DNA of 64,000 nt from Hygrocybe punicea (lineage: Eukaryota; Basidiomycota; Agaricomycetes; Agaricales; Hygrophoraceae), in assembly GCA_963556145.1 (NCBI GenBank), contig OY744471.1:1729590-1793589 (forward strand), given 5' to 3'. Shown here one piece after another: positions 1 to 10,718 of this stretch. Position numbers and translations under genes: made by a program. The notes below the pieces were generated by a model, which had not been told where the DNA came from, searched no databases, and worked only from the letters and a program-made list of their open reading frames with translations. Each line of letters begins with the position of its first letter. Position 1 is the stretch's first letter.

Positions 1-336
1 GCTTGTCATCGTCATTGCATTTGTGGTTGTGGTTGTGGTTGTGGTTGTCGCATTTGTTGATGTTGGTTAGTAACATAGTAAAATAAATGAACTAAGTTAA
101 AAAACTTACCTACGGCCGCAAGAGTGGGTGCACCACTCCCCGCTGCATTTTTCCATCATGTGGTTGTGTTGGTATTGCTGCATTGTACTGTAATTAGCTG
201 CAGCTTAGCTGCCAGCTGCGGCTAAAATTTTGAGGTAGCCATAGCTGGTCATTAGCCTTAGCTTATCTGGACCCTGGCTAGGCTAAATTCAGCTAAGCTA
301 ATGGCTACTAGCCAATCATTAGCCTTGGCCATGGCA
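1..336 (-). mobile_element. Remnant of a hAT-like non-autonomous element, cut by the window edge
   Basis: The minus strand shows a GTGGTGCACCCAC motif (about 115-130), then a GTAAGT splice donor and a TTACTAAC branch-point-like sequence, then an (ACAACC)n triplet-rich tract running off the window edge. The same order occurs in the CAG-rich elements at 19216-20773 and 49061-50485. The right end (about 327-336) reads GGCAACACTT, one base from the GGCAACACTA terminus of those elements, and the subterminal zone repeats AGCT-type words. The left end lies outside the window. Classification by resemblance only. Confidence 0.4.
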
Positions 337-458
337 ACACTTGCTTTCACTTCTATTTCCTTCTTCACTTTACTGAGGCTAGATACTAACTATTCCACCA
401 TCACTTCTACGCTGACACCCTAGGTTAGGATTTCTATTCCATAGCCACCCCAAACTCG
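337..458 (+). mobile_element. 3' end of an LTR (family B)
   Basis: The stretch around 395-420 (CTTCTACGCTGACACCC, then GGTTAGGAT) matches the 3' part of the well-bounded LTR at 51891-52787. It ends in CACTACA, as that LTR ends in CATCTACA. No internal retrotransposon coding sequence follows. Confidence 0.5.
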
Positions 459-1024
459 ACACTACACCAATCCCTCTATCGAGGTTCTGACCTCTCATAT
501 AAAAGGAGTGGTTACCAACCTATCTAACAGCAGATGTGGCAAGTGGGCAAGGTCGTGTGACCTCAATCTCCCTAATCACAATGTTTATCACCAGCACTTC
601 AGTTAAAACTGGTTCATTGAATGCATTTCACTTAGCCACCACTATATAAGGCAAGGGGTGTGGGAAGTTGGTGTACTATGCCAGGGTGCCAAATAGAACT
701 ACCCCTTATTGGTCAACAAAACATCTGGACCGTGCCAAGATCACTAAAAACAGCTGTAATTATTAGTTTGGAATGCCCATCCCTGCTGCAGAAAATAAGT
801 GTTTTGATCATCGTTTATTGTTCTATTCTAACACTAACATGATGACAACAATACCAGAGAATGGCAATGATGATGACAGACACAGATGGGATGTGGGGAG
901 AACTTGAAGGGCAGCAGGGGGGTGGTGCACCCACCTCATTGCAGTTAGGTAAGTATTGTTTTTTCTTAGCTACTAACTACACAAACAACACAAGCACCTG
1001 ACAAGGACAACAGGCAGTGAGGAA
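459..1024. other. Non-coding stretch with a splice-donor module
   Basis: No convincing coding sequence. At about 932-946 on the plus strand there is GGTGGTGCACCCACC, followed by GTTAG and a GTAAGT donor (about 950), then CTACTAAC. This is the arrangement seen on the minus strand at 80-130, so it may be the eroded 5' part of another related element. Confidence 0.3.
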
Positions 1025-1206
1025 TAGTGTTTCCTAAACTTGGCTGGTCAGACAAAGCTGTTCCCGGTCCTGATTTTTGGTGCACAACCAGCTTTCTCAC
1101 TGACTGACCATGGCTTCAAATATCAGTCAGTGAGAAAGCTGGTTGTGTACCAAAAAATCAGGACTGGGATCAGCTTTTTCTGACCAGCCGAGTTTAGGCA
1201 ACACTA
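1025..1206. mobile_element. 182-bp foldback MITE (TAGTGTTKCC termini)
   Basis: The element begins TAGTGTTTCCTAAAC and ends GTTTAGGCAACACTA, and the inverted arms continue for about 75 bp almost to the centre (AGCTTTCTCACTGACTGA against its complement). The outer ten bases match the termini of the larger elements at 11653-12242, 19216-20773 and 49061-50485. No 8-bp target duplication is visible (GTGAGGAA against ACCATGAT), so the flanks have probably diverged. Confidence 0.7.
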
Positions 1207-2929
1207 ACCATGATGCAGGTAAATGACAACATGGGGATATGTAGAGTACAATAGAGTACATGTAATTGTAATTCTAAATACAATATTTTACCTATGATAA
1301 CTGGTCCGAACTGGTTGAAGACCAATCTAAGCTAAGACTGGTTGAGACTGGTTCATGAACCAAAAAAAACTGGGTAACCAGTTATAATAGGTCTGGTTGC
1401 AGTTTTTGGGCAAATCAGTTGTACAGCCACCAGTTGCAGTCCTGGTTTCACCAAATTTGGCCAAAAAACCAGACATAACTGGGCTTTAAAACACTATGGA
1501 TATTTAGAAAATACAAAACTGGTCTAGTTCTAGTATCACCCAAATTGGGCTGAAAACCAGACCCGACCAGACTTTAAAACATTAGGAGTGGCCAAGATCC
1601 TTTGTATGCACCTAAAAAAAAAAAGGCATGGACATGAATTTCCAAATCTGCTATAATTCAATCTAATGTTTTTACTATCTAAGGCACCATTGTGCATCAT
1701 AACTTACAATCACAATCACCAAGATCAAGATATGTCCACACAACTCTGTGCCACATCTGGACTCTCCAAAGTCAAAGGGCCCAAGCTTGTGAACTAAACA
1801 CCACAATGAATTCCAGCTCCAGACAGATTTGCATTACCCACTTGGGCCACACTAGAGCCATTGAAATGGACAGCACTGCGGATATGCAACAATATCCTTG
1901 TGGAAAGAACACTATGCATGACCCTTTGAAATCTGGTAGATGCAATTAGAGCACTGATTTGAGGTGAGTGGCATAACATACAGTTTCAAGAGGCCCACAA
2001 GTTCCGGCTGATCCCAAATGGCTGTCAGTCAGCATATGATCAAGCTAGTGAGAGGGACAGCATACAGGTCCCACGACTAAAGCTATGACATTCCCTGCAG
2101 AAATAACTATATCTATTTGAGAATAGCTGTTTTTTGCTGGCCATTTGGGGAGACTTACGGAATAAGTAGATGAAGTAAAATAACCCATCTTGATACAGGG
2201 TTTGCAACAAAGGACTATTTAAGTGATGTGTCTTTACTGCTCGGAACAGAGTGAGACAGACAATAACTATGAAATAATGGTGAGCCACTCTGTAACTGTT
2301 TCAGTCAATGACTCACTGGTTTCCACTAACATAATCAAGACAAAGTCGATGAAAATAATCTTGCTGCCAGTACCTTTATCACAGCCAGACATCAATGGTG
2401 ATGGCGGTGGGTGAACTGCGATATATGAAGTACACACATCAGATATAATGAACGAAAGACATACATTGCACAGAACGGAGAAATAACTCAGTGACAACTA
2501 AGACCGGAATGACGCCTCCCTGTTGCATTATATCAGGTCAGGTCAAAAGTAGACCAATGTAGTACACACCACAAATAGTGAGAGCAAGAAGATGAGCATT
2601 TTTCGACCATTGGCATATAAAGCGTAGGTCCGAAGAAAGAGAATTGCTAGGCTCGATTTTTTGAATTGGCTGTTCATAAAGATGTTGAGCATATATTACT
2701 GACCCTCTGCTACACCGATCCCAAATACAGTTGCCCCTAGTGGTAGAAAGGCGTCAGATCAGGGAGAAATTTTAATAAATTTCCGGGTTCTTACAAGAAG
2801 CCACAACGAACATAGATAAACATCTCTGTTGTAAGTTAGTCGTGCAAAACCAAAGTCCAATGAACGGGGACTTACACCCGGGGGTACATCGGGAGTCAGA
2901 ACATCTGTCAGTTTTGTTAAGCTGGATTT
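1207..2929. other. Intergenic, no supported gene
   Basis: About 1290-1580 is rich in CTGGTT/AACCAG words in both orientations, as in subterminal repeats of a decayed DNA transposon, and two TTTAAAACA(C/T)TA-type ends occur near 1488 and 1575. Small open frames here lack a recognisable domain or splice structure. Confidence 0.4.
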
Positions 2930-3358
2930 GAGATCAGGGGGGTGGAGCGTACAGTACAGAACAAATGGAACGTCAAAAAATGCCGGATAACGTGCGACCA
3001 AAAAGAGGATTTTCCCCATCCCCCATGTCGAGCTCCAAACTAGGTTTATCTGTACCATGTTAAATAAGCCTTCCTTCGCAGAAAATAGATTCCTTCTCAT
3101 ACCTCGCGATCTAGGGTAAGAAAATAGTCGAAGACCTTGAGTTCGAATGAGCAGTATACACAGAGCATTTCACAGATCACATACTAAAACTGCCATACTG
3201 GCAACTTCACGGATGTTAACCTCAACCTTGGAATAACATGGAACGACATACCATTCAGGTACTGTGAGAGAGGGATCAATTCCCGTCAAGCTGGAGTAAA
3301 AATAATTCCCCACCTTCACGGCCTGAAGACGCATGATCGACACAGTGAGATTATCCAT
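2930..3358 (-). pseudogene. DUF6533-type multi-pass membrane protein, 5' part or remnant
   Basis: The first minus-strand exon (3358 to about 3175) ends in EVNIREVASMAVLVCD. After an intron the next exon (about 3065-2940) reads VQINLVWSSTWGMGKILF then LVARYPAFFDVPFVLY. Together these match the start of the DUF6533 domain of Agaricomycete membrane proteins: a hydrophobic segment with a D, then an E/Q..W...W..GK..FL..RY block. These proteins usually carry several more membrane segments. I could not trace them below 2930, where the frame decays after a possible donor at FVLYC|GTAC. It may be a truncated copy or a gene with exons I failed to join. Function of the family is unknown. Confidence 0.5.
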
Positions 3359-3545
3359 AGGTATTTCCCTTGGCAGTAGAAGGGGTTGAATTGCAGTCTT
3401 TGGAGACCAGTTGCTGACAGTTGGGCGGCATTAATCGTCAATCAACAAGATTCAATGCCCGCATCAGCGAATGCGGAGCTTCTGTCTGTCCGAGCCGGGC
3501 ATCCCCAAAATCCACTGGTCTTCAATCCGGTAGTGGCTTGTTTCC

Positions 3546-3592
3546 GACCTTGACGGTTGGAACGTCGAATAACGCGTCAAGGTCGGAACGCC
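3546..3592. repeat. Short perfect hairpin
   Basis: CCGACCTTGACG is repeated inverted as CGTCAAGGTCGG across a loop of about 20 bases, upstream of the NACHT-WD40 gene. Confidence 0.5.
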
Positions 3593-3984
3593 GGCTCAAA
3601 CAAACGCGCAAAGAATTTCTTCTTCTGTAATGACTTTCTGCCAATGACCGTGACCTGAATGTGTGGGTGTTACTAGTAACACAAATGATAGCGAGCATAC
3701 ATTTTCTGGAGGCCGCATAAGTTGGTCACGAGCGTTTAGTAGTACGTTTAGTACCTACAATTGCAGACTACCCAACTAGAATACCGAACGAGCCCACGAT
3801 ACGGACGCTAGCCAAAGTCGGTTCAACTCTGCTGGTTGAGATCAGTATACCACATTGTACAGAATGTATATCATGTTGCCGACCAGGAAACTGTGCTTAG
3901 CGCTCGGAAGCCCGTTGATCGTTCAGGTTATTACTTACCGCCTTGTATGCGAGGGACTCGTCAGTAAATAGTTGACCAAATTCA

Positions 3985-6862
3985 CTGCTGGCTGGACCAT
4001 CACCAGGCGGCCAACATCCTTTGGCTTAGCGGAAGCCCAGGGGCTGGTAAATCAACCATCGCCTCGACGTCGGTGTCTAAATTAGGTCCAATGAAGTGGA
4101 TGGGCTCAAGTTTCTTCGAACGGGACGATCTCGCTCTGAGTGACCCCGCCGCTTTTTGGCGCACTGCTGCCGAGAGATGAACCCAGAATTCGAATGAAAA
4201 GAGAGTGGATCCATCAAGGCCGGATATTGAATCGCATTTCAAGTGTCTGATCGAGGATCCCTTAACACTCGGAAGCGGCACACAGAGGTGCTGAGGTTGC
4301 AGAAGGACACTACCGGAGTAGAAGATGATAAGTGGGAGGACAAAGGATTGACCGCGCAATTCCCCGTTGTTGTTCTCGATGCCTTGGATGAATGTGGATC
4401 CGACAATTCCCAATCCACGCAACGACGCATCTTCATAGACAGTGGCAGCAACAACGCTTCGCCGATATCACATCCAACTATCCATCCCTGCAATCGTGGC
4501 CCGGGGCGCCGATAATCCAGCTCTTGACGGACGGTGCAGCAGGTCTGTTCATCTGGTCAGAAACTGTAATCCGATTCTAAGGGTTTTCCAGGAGAACCAC
4601 TTGATCTTATTCTGAGTGGAACCTTTCGTGAAGAGGGAAATGCAATCGACCAACTTTACCAGCAGATCCTCCAACTTAAAACATGAAGGTATTGGGCACT
4701 TTGGAGAGTGTCGTTGTTGCCATAGTCCTGGCTAAAACACCTTTTCATCGCGCAGATCTCAAGCACTTCCTGGGGGAGCAGGAGGGCGAATCGTCCATCC
4801 ATTTTATTCTTGAACACTCTCAAGCGTTATTTCAACCCGAAACCGTGATGGCCGCGTTTACATCAGCCATCTATCATTTGCCGGATTCATGTGCGATCCG
4901 AGTCGATGTCACCAAGCGTTTGTCGTTGATCGCAGCACTTACAACCAGGTAATGACACTGGCATGCTTACAGATTACGAGGGTGGGCCTGCGATTTAATA
5001 TCTGCCAAATAGGAACATCATATTTCCGCAACGACGATCATAACTTGACCCAACACATCAAGAAAGCCGTGCCCACATCTTTTCTACGCATGTAGTTTGT
5101 GGCAGAACACCTTCAAGCCGCGGTCGTGGAAGTCGAGCTTCTCAAAGAAGTCAAGGATTTCTTGCAAATTCGACTTCTTTTCTGGCTGGAGGTCTTGAGT
5201 TTGGTCAAGAAGGTCAAGATTGCCTCGCGAGCACTGGCGTTGATATGTGAATGGAGCGAAGTGATTTAGTTCGCACATGATAAATCTGGGAGTTGACGAG
5301 TAATACTGCAGGTGCACGATGACGATATTGTCGGTTTTGCGATTGACGCCGGGAAATTTGTAGCTGCTTTTGCGAGCATCATCTCGCAGAGTGCTCTGTC
5401 AGCCCTGCCGTTTTCGCGCAAAGAGTCCATGGTATCGATGCAATTCTTGCCGCAATTGCCCCAAATACTCTCCATCTCGATTGGTAAGGCAACTGAGTGG
5501 CTGGCCATTTTGAATGTCTTGGTAGGGCGCACTGGTCTTGTCATGTCCGTTTCATTCTCGAAGGATGACAAACGCATCGTCTCGGGATCATGCGAACAAA
5601 TCAATCCACAATTGGGATGCAGAGACGGGAGAATAATCCGAGATATCGTCGCTGGTCCAGTTTAAGGGCACACCGAGTCTGTCACATCCGTTTCGTTCTC
5701 GCAGGACGGCCAACGCGTTGCCTCAGGATCGCGGGATAACACAATCCGCATCTGGGATACAGAGACGGGAGAAAGTACCACTGGCCCATTCCAAGGGCAC
5801 TCTGGTTCCGTCTCCTCTGTTTCGTTCTCGCAGGACGGCAAACGTATCGCCTCGGGATCATGGGACTACACAATCCGCATTTGGGATGTAGAGGCAGGAA
5901 AAATTACTGCTGCCCCATTGCAAGGACTCACTGCCTGGACCATGTCTGTTTCGTTCTCCCCGGACGGCGCACGCATCATCTCGGGATCATATGACAACAA
6001 CCTTCATATCTGGGGTACAGAGACAGGAGAAATTGTTGCTGGTCCGTTCCGAGGGCACACCGCTTGTATCACATCTGTTTCATTCTCGCAGGATGGCAAA
6101 CGCGTGGCCTCAGGATCGTAGGACCAAACGATCCGGATCTGGGATGCAGAGACTGGAGAAATCATATCTGACCTATTCCAAGGGTACACCTATCCCGTCA
6201 TGTTTGTTTCGTTCTCGCAGGACAGCAAATGTATCACCTCAGGATTGTCGAACAAGAGAATCCACATGTGGGATACAGAGACGGGAGAAGTCATTGCTGA
6301 CGTATTACTCGAAGAGAACACCGATATTTTCACATCCGTTTCGTTCTCGCTGGAGTCGCCTCGGGATCTCGGGACAACACAATCCGCATCTGGGATTCCA
6401 AGACGGGGGATATCATTGCTGGCCCATTCTATGCACACTAATTCCGTCAATTCTGTGTTTTTCTCACATGATGGCAGACGGATCGTCTCGGGATCGTTGG
6501 ACCACACAATCCATATATGGGATGCGGAAACAGGAGATATTATTGCTGGCCCATTCCATGGCCACACCGATTCCGTCAATTCTGTTTCGTTCTCGCAAGT
6601 CGACCGATGCATCGTCTCTGCTTCACATGACAGGACAATCCGTATCTGGGACACGAGGCAACCAGTCCTGGAAGCATCCTGTTATGGTTTTCAGGACAAT
6701 TCAAGAATGGAAGATGGCTGGATCCTTGGGCCAAACTCAGAATTGTTATTCTGGGTTCCACATATCCATCGAATAGCGTTGTGGAGACCCAGCAATGTCT
6801 GTGTTATTGGGAAGAACTCAACAAGAATTGATATGAGTCGTTTCGTGCATGGTACGTCGTGA
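3985..6862 (+). pseudogene. NACHT-WD40 NLR-like protein, decayed
   Basis: About 3990-4190 encodes NILWLSGSPGAGKSTIAS (P-loop) and then SSFFERDDLALSDPAAFWRT, the start of a fungal NACHT NTPase. A Walker B-type VVVLDALDECG follows at about 4360-4400, then LTDGAAGLFIWSE (4530) and the helical region near 4683-4870. From 5312 the linker typical of basidiomycete NACHT-WD40 proteins is present, then about eight WD40 blades (5665-6655) with repeated SVSFSQDGKRIASGS and TIRIWD. The tail DGWILGPNSELLFWV (6715-6760) is the usual C-terminal signature. Frames break at the TGA near 4177, the TAG at 6119 inside a blade, and a shift near 6350. Such proteins are thought to be NOD-like sensors in non-self recognition. 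Some breaks might be introns, but the in-blade stop argues for a pseudogene. Confidence 0.75.
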
Positions 6863-7130
6863 CAGAGTTGCCGGGGGTAACTTGAAGATGCTTTTGACAA
6901 ATTTGGCTGGTCATCATTGCTTGTGAGTTGCAGGTGTGTTGTTCACACCAAATTATTGGCGTTGAGCAACTTTATTCGGTCGTATTCCCGTAGAAAAACA
7001 GACGGAACGGGAGTTTGAAAAGGGACATCTTTTGCAATGAGGCGCGGACGAAGTAAAGGTTGCCTCCGAAGGCAGGGGTTCATTTGGGAATAAAAATTTA
7101 TGATGTAGCGGAGATTATTTTTTTTGACAA
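6863..7130. other. Intergenic
   Basis: Nothing beyond 3' flanking sequence of the WD40 gene and a short A/T-rich tract. Confidence 0.4.
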
Positions 7131-8356
7131 GTGATTCCCAGCAGGTTTTGGAATGAGATGCAGGACTCTCAGTCTGTATCGACACCCAGATGCACGATTA
7201 CCCTCGATCAAGCGCAGCAAATCATCCACCTACACCACCCCCAACGGTCCGTCATATCCTTGGAGAAGGTCAAAGATCACAGCATTGGGTTCGTAAAACC
7301 ACCATGGAATTATCGAGCACCTGAAGAGCAAACACTGACACGCCAAGAAGGTTCACCTCAAGCACAACATCATACAAAATCATCCTCTCCCAAATCCATC
7401 CCTCCAACCTATCCACCTCCGCCATCCTAACCGTCGCTCTCCCACCCGAGGCCGGCACCAATCCAACCACATCCGACTATGCGCCCAATTCTCTTCAGAC
7501 GATCAACCACCTTCTCTCCCTCGTAGATGACAGAACCAACGTCCCTCTCCCACAGCACTTTTTTGACGCAAGCCTCGCAATCGTGCCATTCCACTACCTC
7601 CTCTGCTTCCACATCATACCGACCCACATCAACGAAAACTTATTCTCCCTCTCTCAAGCACGCAAGGACAACCTCCTCACGCCGCAAGATGCCGTTCGCA
7701 TCGACCTCCAACTTGGCGCGTTTCTAGCCCAGATCCACGCCATCCAGAACGACTGGTTCGGGACACCGCTCACCCCGCCCTTGGAGCCCTCCAGCCCATC
7801 CTACAGTTGGCAAGAAACCTTCACCCAGCTTCTCGAGACGCTTCTCCACAAGGCAGAGCACGAAACGCGGTTCCGGTTCCGAGCGCTCGCGGAGCTCCCC
7901 TACACAAAGATCAGACGGTACCTCGCCCGAGCGATCGCCTTGTTCCTCTTTGACGACGCCGAGGTGCCATGTCTCATCTGGTTCACGGGCAGCGAGGACG
8001 ATGTGTTGATATCGCTCCCTGCGGCGCCTTCAGGTCCCCCCACTTCGTCTTGCGCCACGATCGTGTCGATCCAACCTAGTTTTGCACATGCCCTCTGGGG
8101 GGATCCCTTGCTAGAGTCGTTTTTCCGGCCGCCAGGACCAAACGCTGGGCTAGTTGAGGGATATGTTGGTGGGGGCGGCGCACCGCTGTTCGTGTTCGCG
8201 CGGCAAAAGACGAAGAGGTTGTGGTATACAGTATTTTTGGCACTTGTCGTGTTGATGGAGTGGGATGGGGAGGAGGAGAAGGAGGAGAAGGTTGTGTGGG
8301 CTGAGGAGGTGTTGAGGCAATGTATAGATGCTTTGAAGGATGCACCATACTATTGA
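7131..8356 (+). CDS. APH/kinase-fold-like hypothetical protein
   Basis: A 5' exon (about 7143-7290: TPRCTITLDQAQQIIHLHHP, then SVISLEKVKDHSIG) is joined by an intron or frame change to an open frame from about 7331 to 8356 (FTSSTTSYKIILSQIHPSNL, then a continuous run to KDAPYY). The central LGAFLAQIHAIQNDWFG resembles the helix of fungal aminoglycoside-phosphotransferase-like proteins, and LWGDPLLESFF near the C-terminus resembles the same group. I do not see the HxDxxxxN catalytic loop; the expected position reads LIWFTGSEDDVLISLP. It may be a catalytically dead member. The exact first exon and splice sites are uncertain. No function is assigned. Confidence 0.55.
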
Positions 8357-8473
8357 GGTGGAACTTGATAAAGGTTACATAGAATTATTCCTGGTTTTCA
8401 GATGGTTACCAGTGGCAATCAATACGAGTGCAGCAGATGAAAGTGGCGGTGCACATACTTGTGGGGGATACAT

Positions 8474-9385
8474 TTACAAGGTGTCTGTTGGCAGTATTCC
8501 GTTAGGCTCGTACAAAATTACGCCTTGCATGGCGCCCGAAATGGGTGTCGTCGGCTCAGTCCCGCCCCCAGCAGCGTCCACGAGCTCTCCTTCCACTTCA
8601 TCCTCGTCGCTGCTTTGTCCTCCGTCGCCCTCCGCGTCAGGCGAGTCCATGCCGACATCCTCGTCCCTATCGCCATCATCCGCTCCCCCGTCGACGCCGT
8701 TATCCACCTGCATCGCTGCCTGTGTGCCAATCCTGGGATCCCAGTCAAGCTCTTCAGGTTCCTCGACCTCGACCTCCACACGCTGCTTCCAGTCGAACTT
8801 GTCCCGCAGCATGGTGACGGCCCTCACGGCCCTCTCGACACGACGATCATGCTCGTCCCTGATCTGATCACACTCTTTCAACACGTCCTCGTACTCGGGT
8901 TTCCGCAGAGTCGTGGGACCGGGGGGATTGGAGGCGCCGAGTACGCCGAGAGAGCCTCTGGTTGCCATGCGCTCTGCGAGGCGGCGCACGGTGTCGTTCT
9001 CGATGCGCAACACGTCCGTTGTCTGTTGGTTGCGCAAGAGAGGGATGACGTCGTTGTCGAGTTGGGTGTCGGACATGGCGACGCGGGGGTGGAGAGCAAT
9101 CTTCTCGTACGCGTTGGTACGGGCGCTGCCAGCTGCGGATGTTGCGCCACTGTAGAGGGGTACCGGAGAGAGGAGGGATGTGGAGAAGTTGTGAGTCTGG
9201 GAGAGGAGGATGTTGTATTTGGAGAGGATGTCTGGCCAGGCGGGCATAGCGCTTTGACCACCTGCGTCGATTGTACGTTGGAGGGCTTGTATTGACTCGA
9301 TTATCTGGTTGGCTTTGAACTTGAGAGACTCGAGCTGGGCGATGGGTAGCGCGGGCTCAAAGCTCATTTGCGGGTTCTCTGACAT
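8474..9385 (-). CDS. MED8: Mediator complex subunit 8
   Basis: The single minus-strand frame, from ATG at 9385, encodes about 303 aa. The N-terminal half has the Med8 signature: LPIAQLESLKFKANQIIES, then MPAWPDILSKYNILLSQTHN, with a conserved helical region to about residue 190. The C-terminal third is acidic (runs of D/E around residues 215-290), as in other fungal orthologues. MED8 belongs to the Mediator head module, which contacts RNA polymerase II and TBP in the nucleus. An upstream in-frame TTG extends the frame to 9403, but ATG at 9385 is the sensible start. It diverges from HEM13 and shares its upstream region. Confidence 0.8.
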   Translation of the reverse strand: MSENPQMSFEPALPIAQLESLKFKANQIIESIQALQRTIDAGGQSAMPAWPDILSKYNILLSQTHNFSTSLLSPVPLYSGATSAAGSARTNAYEKIALHPRVAMSDTQLDNDVIPLLRNQQTTDVLRIENDTVRRLAERMATRGSLGVLGASNPPGPTTLRKPEYEDVLKECDQIRDEHDRRVERAVRAVTMLRDKFDWKQRVEVEVEEPEELDWDPRIGTQAAMQVDNGVDGGADDGDRDEDVGMDSPDAEGDGGQSSDEDEVEGELVDAAGGGTEPTTPISGAMQGVILYEPNGILPTDTL

Positions 9386-9594
9386 TGTTGGGGGCTGTTG
9401 CAAGTTACAGTAACCAGCCTTGGTTTACTCTCAAGCTCAGAGCTCAGCGTAAAGCAACCTGAGCTATAGCTCTTTCATTTGCCTCATCTGAGGGTGTTTA
9501 TTTTCTTGCCTCGTATTTACAACGCTGCAGCCTAAGGTAACCACCGTTCATCTGTTACTCAACACCGAGAGTCTGACCGAACTCTCAGCTCGCC
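9386..9594. promoter_or_regulatory. Divergent MED8/HEM13 promoter
   Basis: These 209 bp separate the start codons of two divergent housekeeping genes, so both promoters must lie here or overlap neighbouring coding sequence. Pyrimidine-rich tracts are present on the HEM13 side. I see no clear TATA box on either strand. Confidence 0.5.
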
Positions 9595-10632
9595 ATGCGT
9601 CGGCAGGTTGAAGATTACATTGTTTCTTTACAGGACAAGATAGTGTCTGCCTTGGAGAATTTAGACCCAAGCGCACCCCCGTTCAAGCGCGATTCCTGGG
9701 TACGCGCACAAGGAGGCTCCGGCAAATCTTGCATATTCGCTGCCCCAGCATCGATGCCGTCGTCCGAATCAGCAGCGACGGTTTTGGAGAAAGCTGGCGT
9801 TAACATCTCCATCGTGCACGGCTTGTTGCCACCACCCGCCATCAAGCAGATGCGAGCAGATCATTCATCCATTCCGTTCGACCCAAACTCGCCAACTGCT
9901 CTGCCTTTCTTCGCTGCAGGCATCAGTCTCGTCGTGCATCCACGAAACCCCAGCGCTCCCACCGTACACGCTAATTATCGATACTTCGAGATCACCGAAC
10001 CCATCCCCGAAGCACAGGCAGGAACAGGCAAGGTGCTCGCCTGGTGGTTCGGGGGTGGTTCTGATCTAACGCCGTCTTACCTCTTCGAGGAGGATGCACG
10101 TCATTTTCACGCAACATTGAAAAACGCTTGTGATCAGCACGGCAGCGCTCTATATCCTGCATTCAAAAAATGGTGCGACGAATACTTCTTCATCCCTCAT
10201 CGCGGAGAGACCCGAGGTATTGGCGGGATATTCTTTGACGATCTCAGTGACGGACAACACAAGCGTCTCTCAGACGACACTGCTCAGCGCCCAAGATCTG
10301 CCACACAGATCGTTGCCTTCATTCAATCCCTTGGAGACGCCTTCTTGCCATCATACCTGCCCATCTTGGAACGAAGGTTGTCGATGCCGAGTGACGAGCA
10401 TAAGCGAAGGTGGCAGCTATTGAGGAGAGGAAGATATGTCGAATTCAACTTGGTGTACGATCGTGGAACCAAGTTTGGTTTGATGACACCTGGGGCGAGG
10501 ATAGAGAGCATCTTGATGAGTTTGCCAGAGACGGCTAGGTGGGAATATATGACTGACTTGGGAGGTGATGGTGATGCGAGTGAAGAAGGTAGGTTGGTCG
10601 AAATATTGAAGAATCCAAAAGAATGGGTGTAA
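9595..10632 (+). CDS. HEM13: Coproporphyrinogen III oxidase (oxygen-dependent)
   Basis: One uninterrupted frame of 345 aa, about the usual fungal length. It catalyses oxidative decarboxylation of coproporphyrinogen III to protoporphyrinogen IX in haem synthesis. Family motifs appear in order: SLVVHPRNPSAPTVHANYRY (about residue 108), AWWFGGGSDLTPSYLFEEDA (about 148), KKWCDEYFFIPHRGETRGIG with GGIFFDDL (about 190-215), and GRYVEFNLVYDRGTKFGL (about 280-297). The C-terminus ends NPKEWV. The N-terminal region RDSWVRAQGGSGKSCIF looks like the usual substrate-lid segment. ATG at 9595 is preceded by an in-context CAGCTCGCC. It has no introns, unlike most genes nearby. Its 3' end converges on the TPR gene with an 86-bp gap. 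Confidence 0.92.
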   Translation: MRRQVEDYIVSLQDKIVSALENLDPSAPPFKRDSWVRAQGGSGKSCIFAAPASMPSSESAATVLEKAGVNISIVHGLLPPPAIKQMRADHSSIPFDPNSPTALPFFAAGISLVVHPRNPSAPTVHANYRYFEITEPIPEAQAGTGKVLAWWFGGGSDLTPSYLFEEDARHFHATLKNACDQHGSALYPAFKKWCDEYFFIPHRGETRGIGGIFFDDLSDGQHKRLSDDTAQRPRSATQIVAFIQSLGDAFLPSYLPILERRLSMPSDEHKRRWQLLRRGRYVEFNLVYDRGTKFGLMTPGARIESILMSLPETARWEYMTDLGGDGDASEEGRLVEILKNPKEWV

Positions 10633-10718
10633 GTTTAGACGATATAATATCATCACGAAGTATTTTACAAATTCATGAGGGACTGGCAACTGGAAGGAAC
10701 AGAAAAGCATCCGATTCA

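Noticed and set aside
1692..2497. Small frames of 60-85 codons
   Set aside because: No domain, splice structure or conserved composition; expected by chance.
8545..9295. Plus-strand frames of 278 and 175 codons opposite MED8
   Set aside because: They are antisense to a clear Med8 frame and have no motif of their own.
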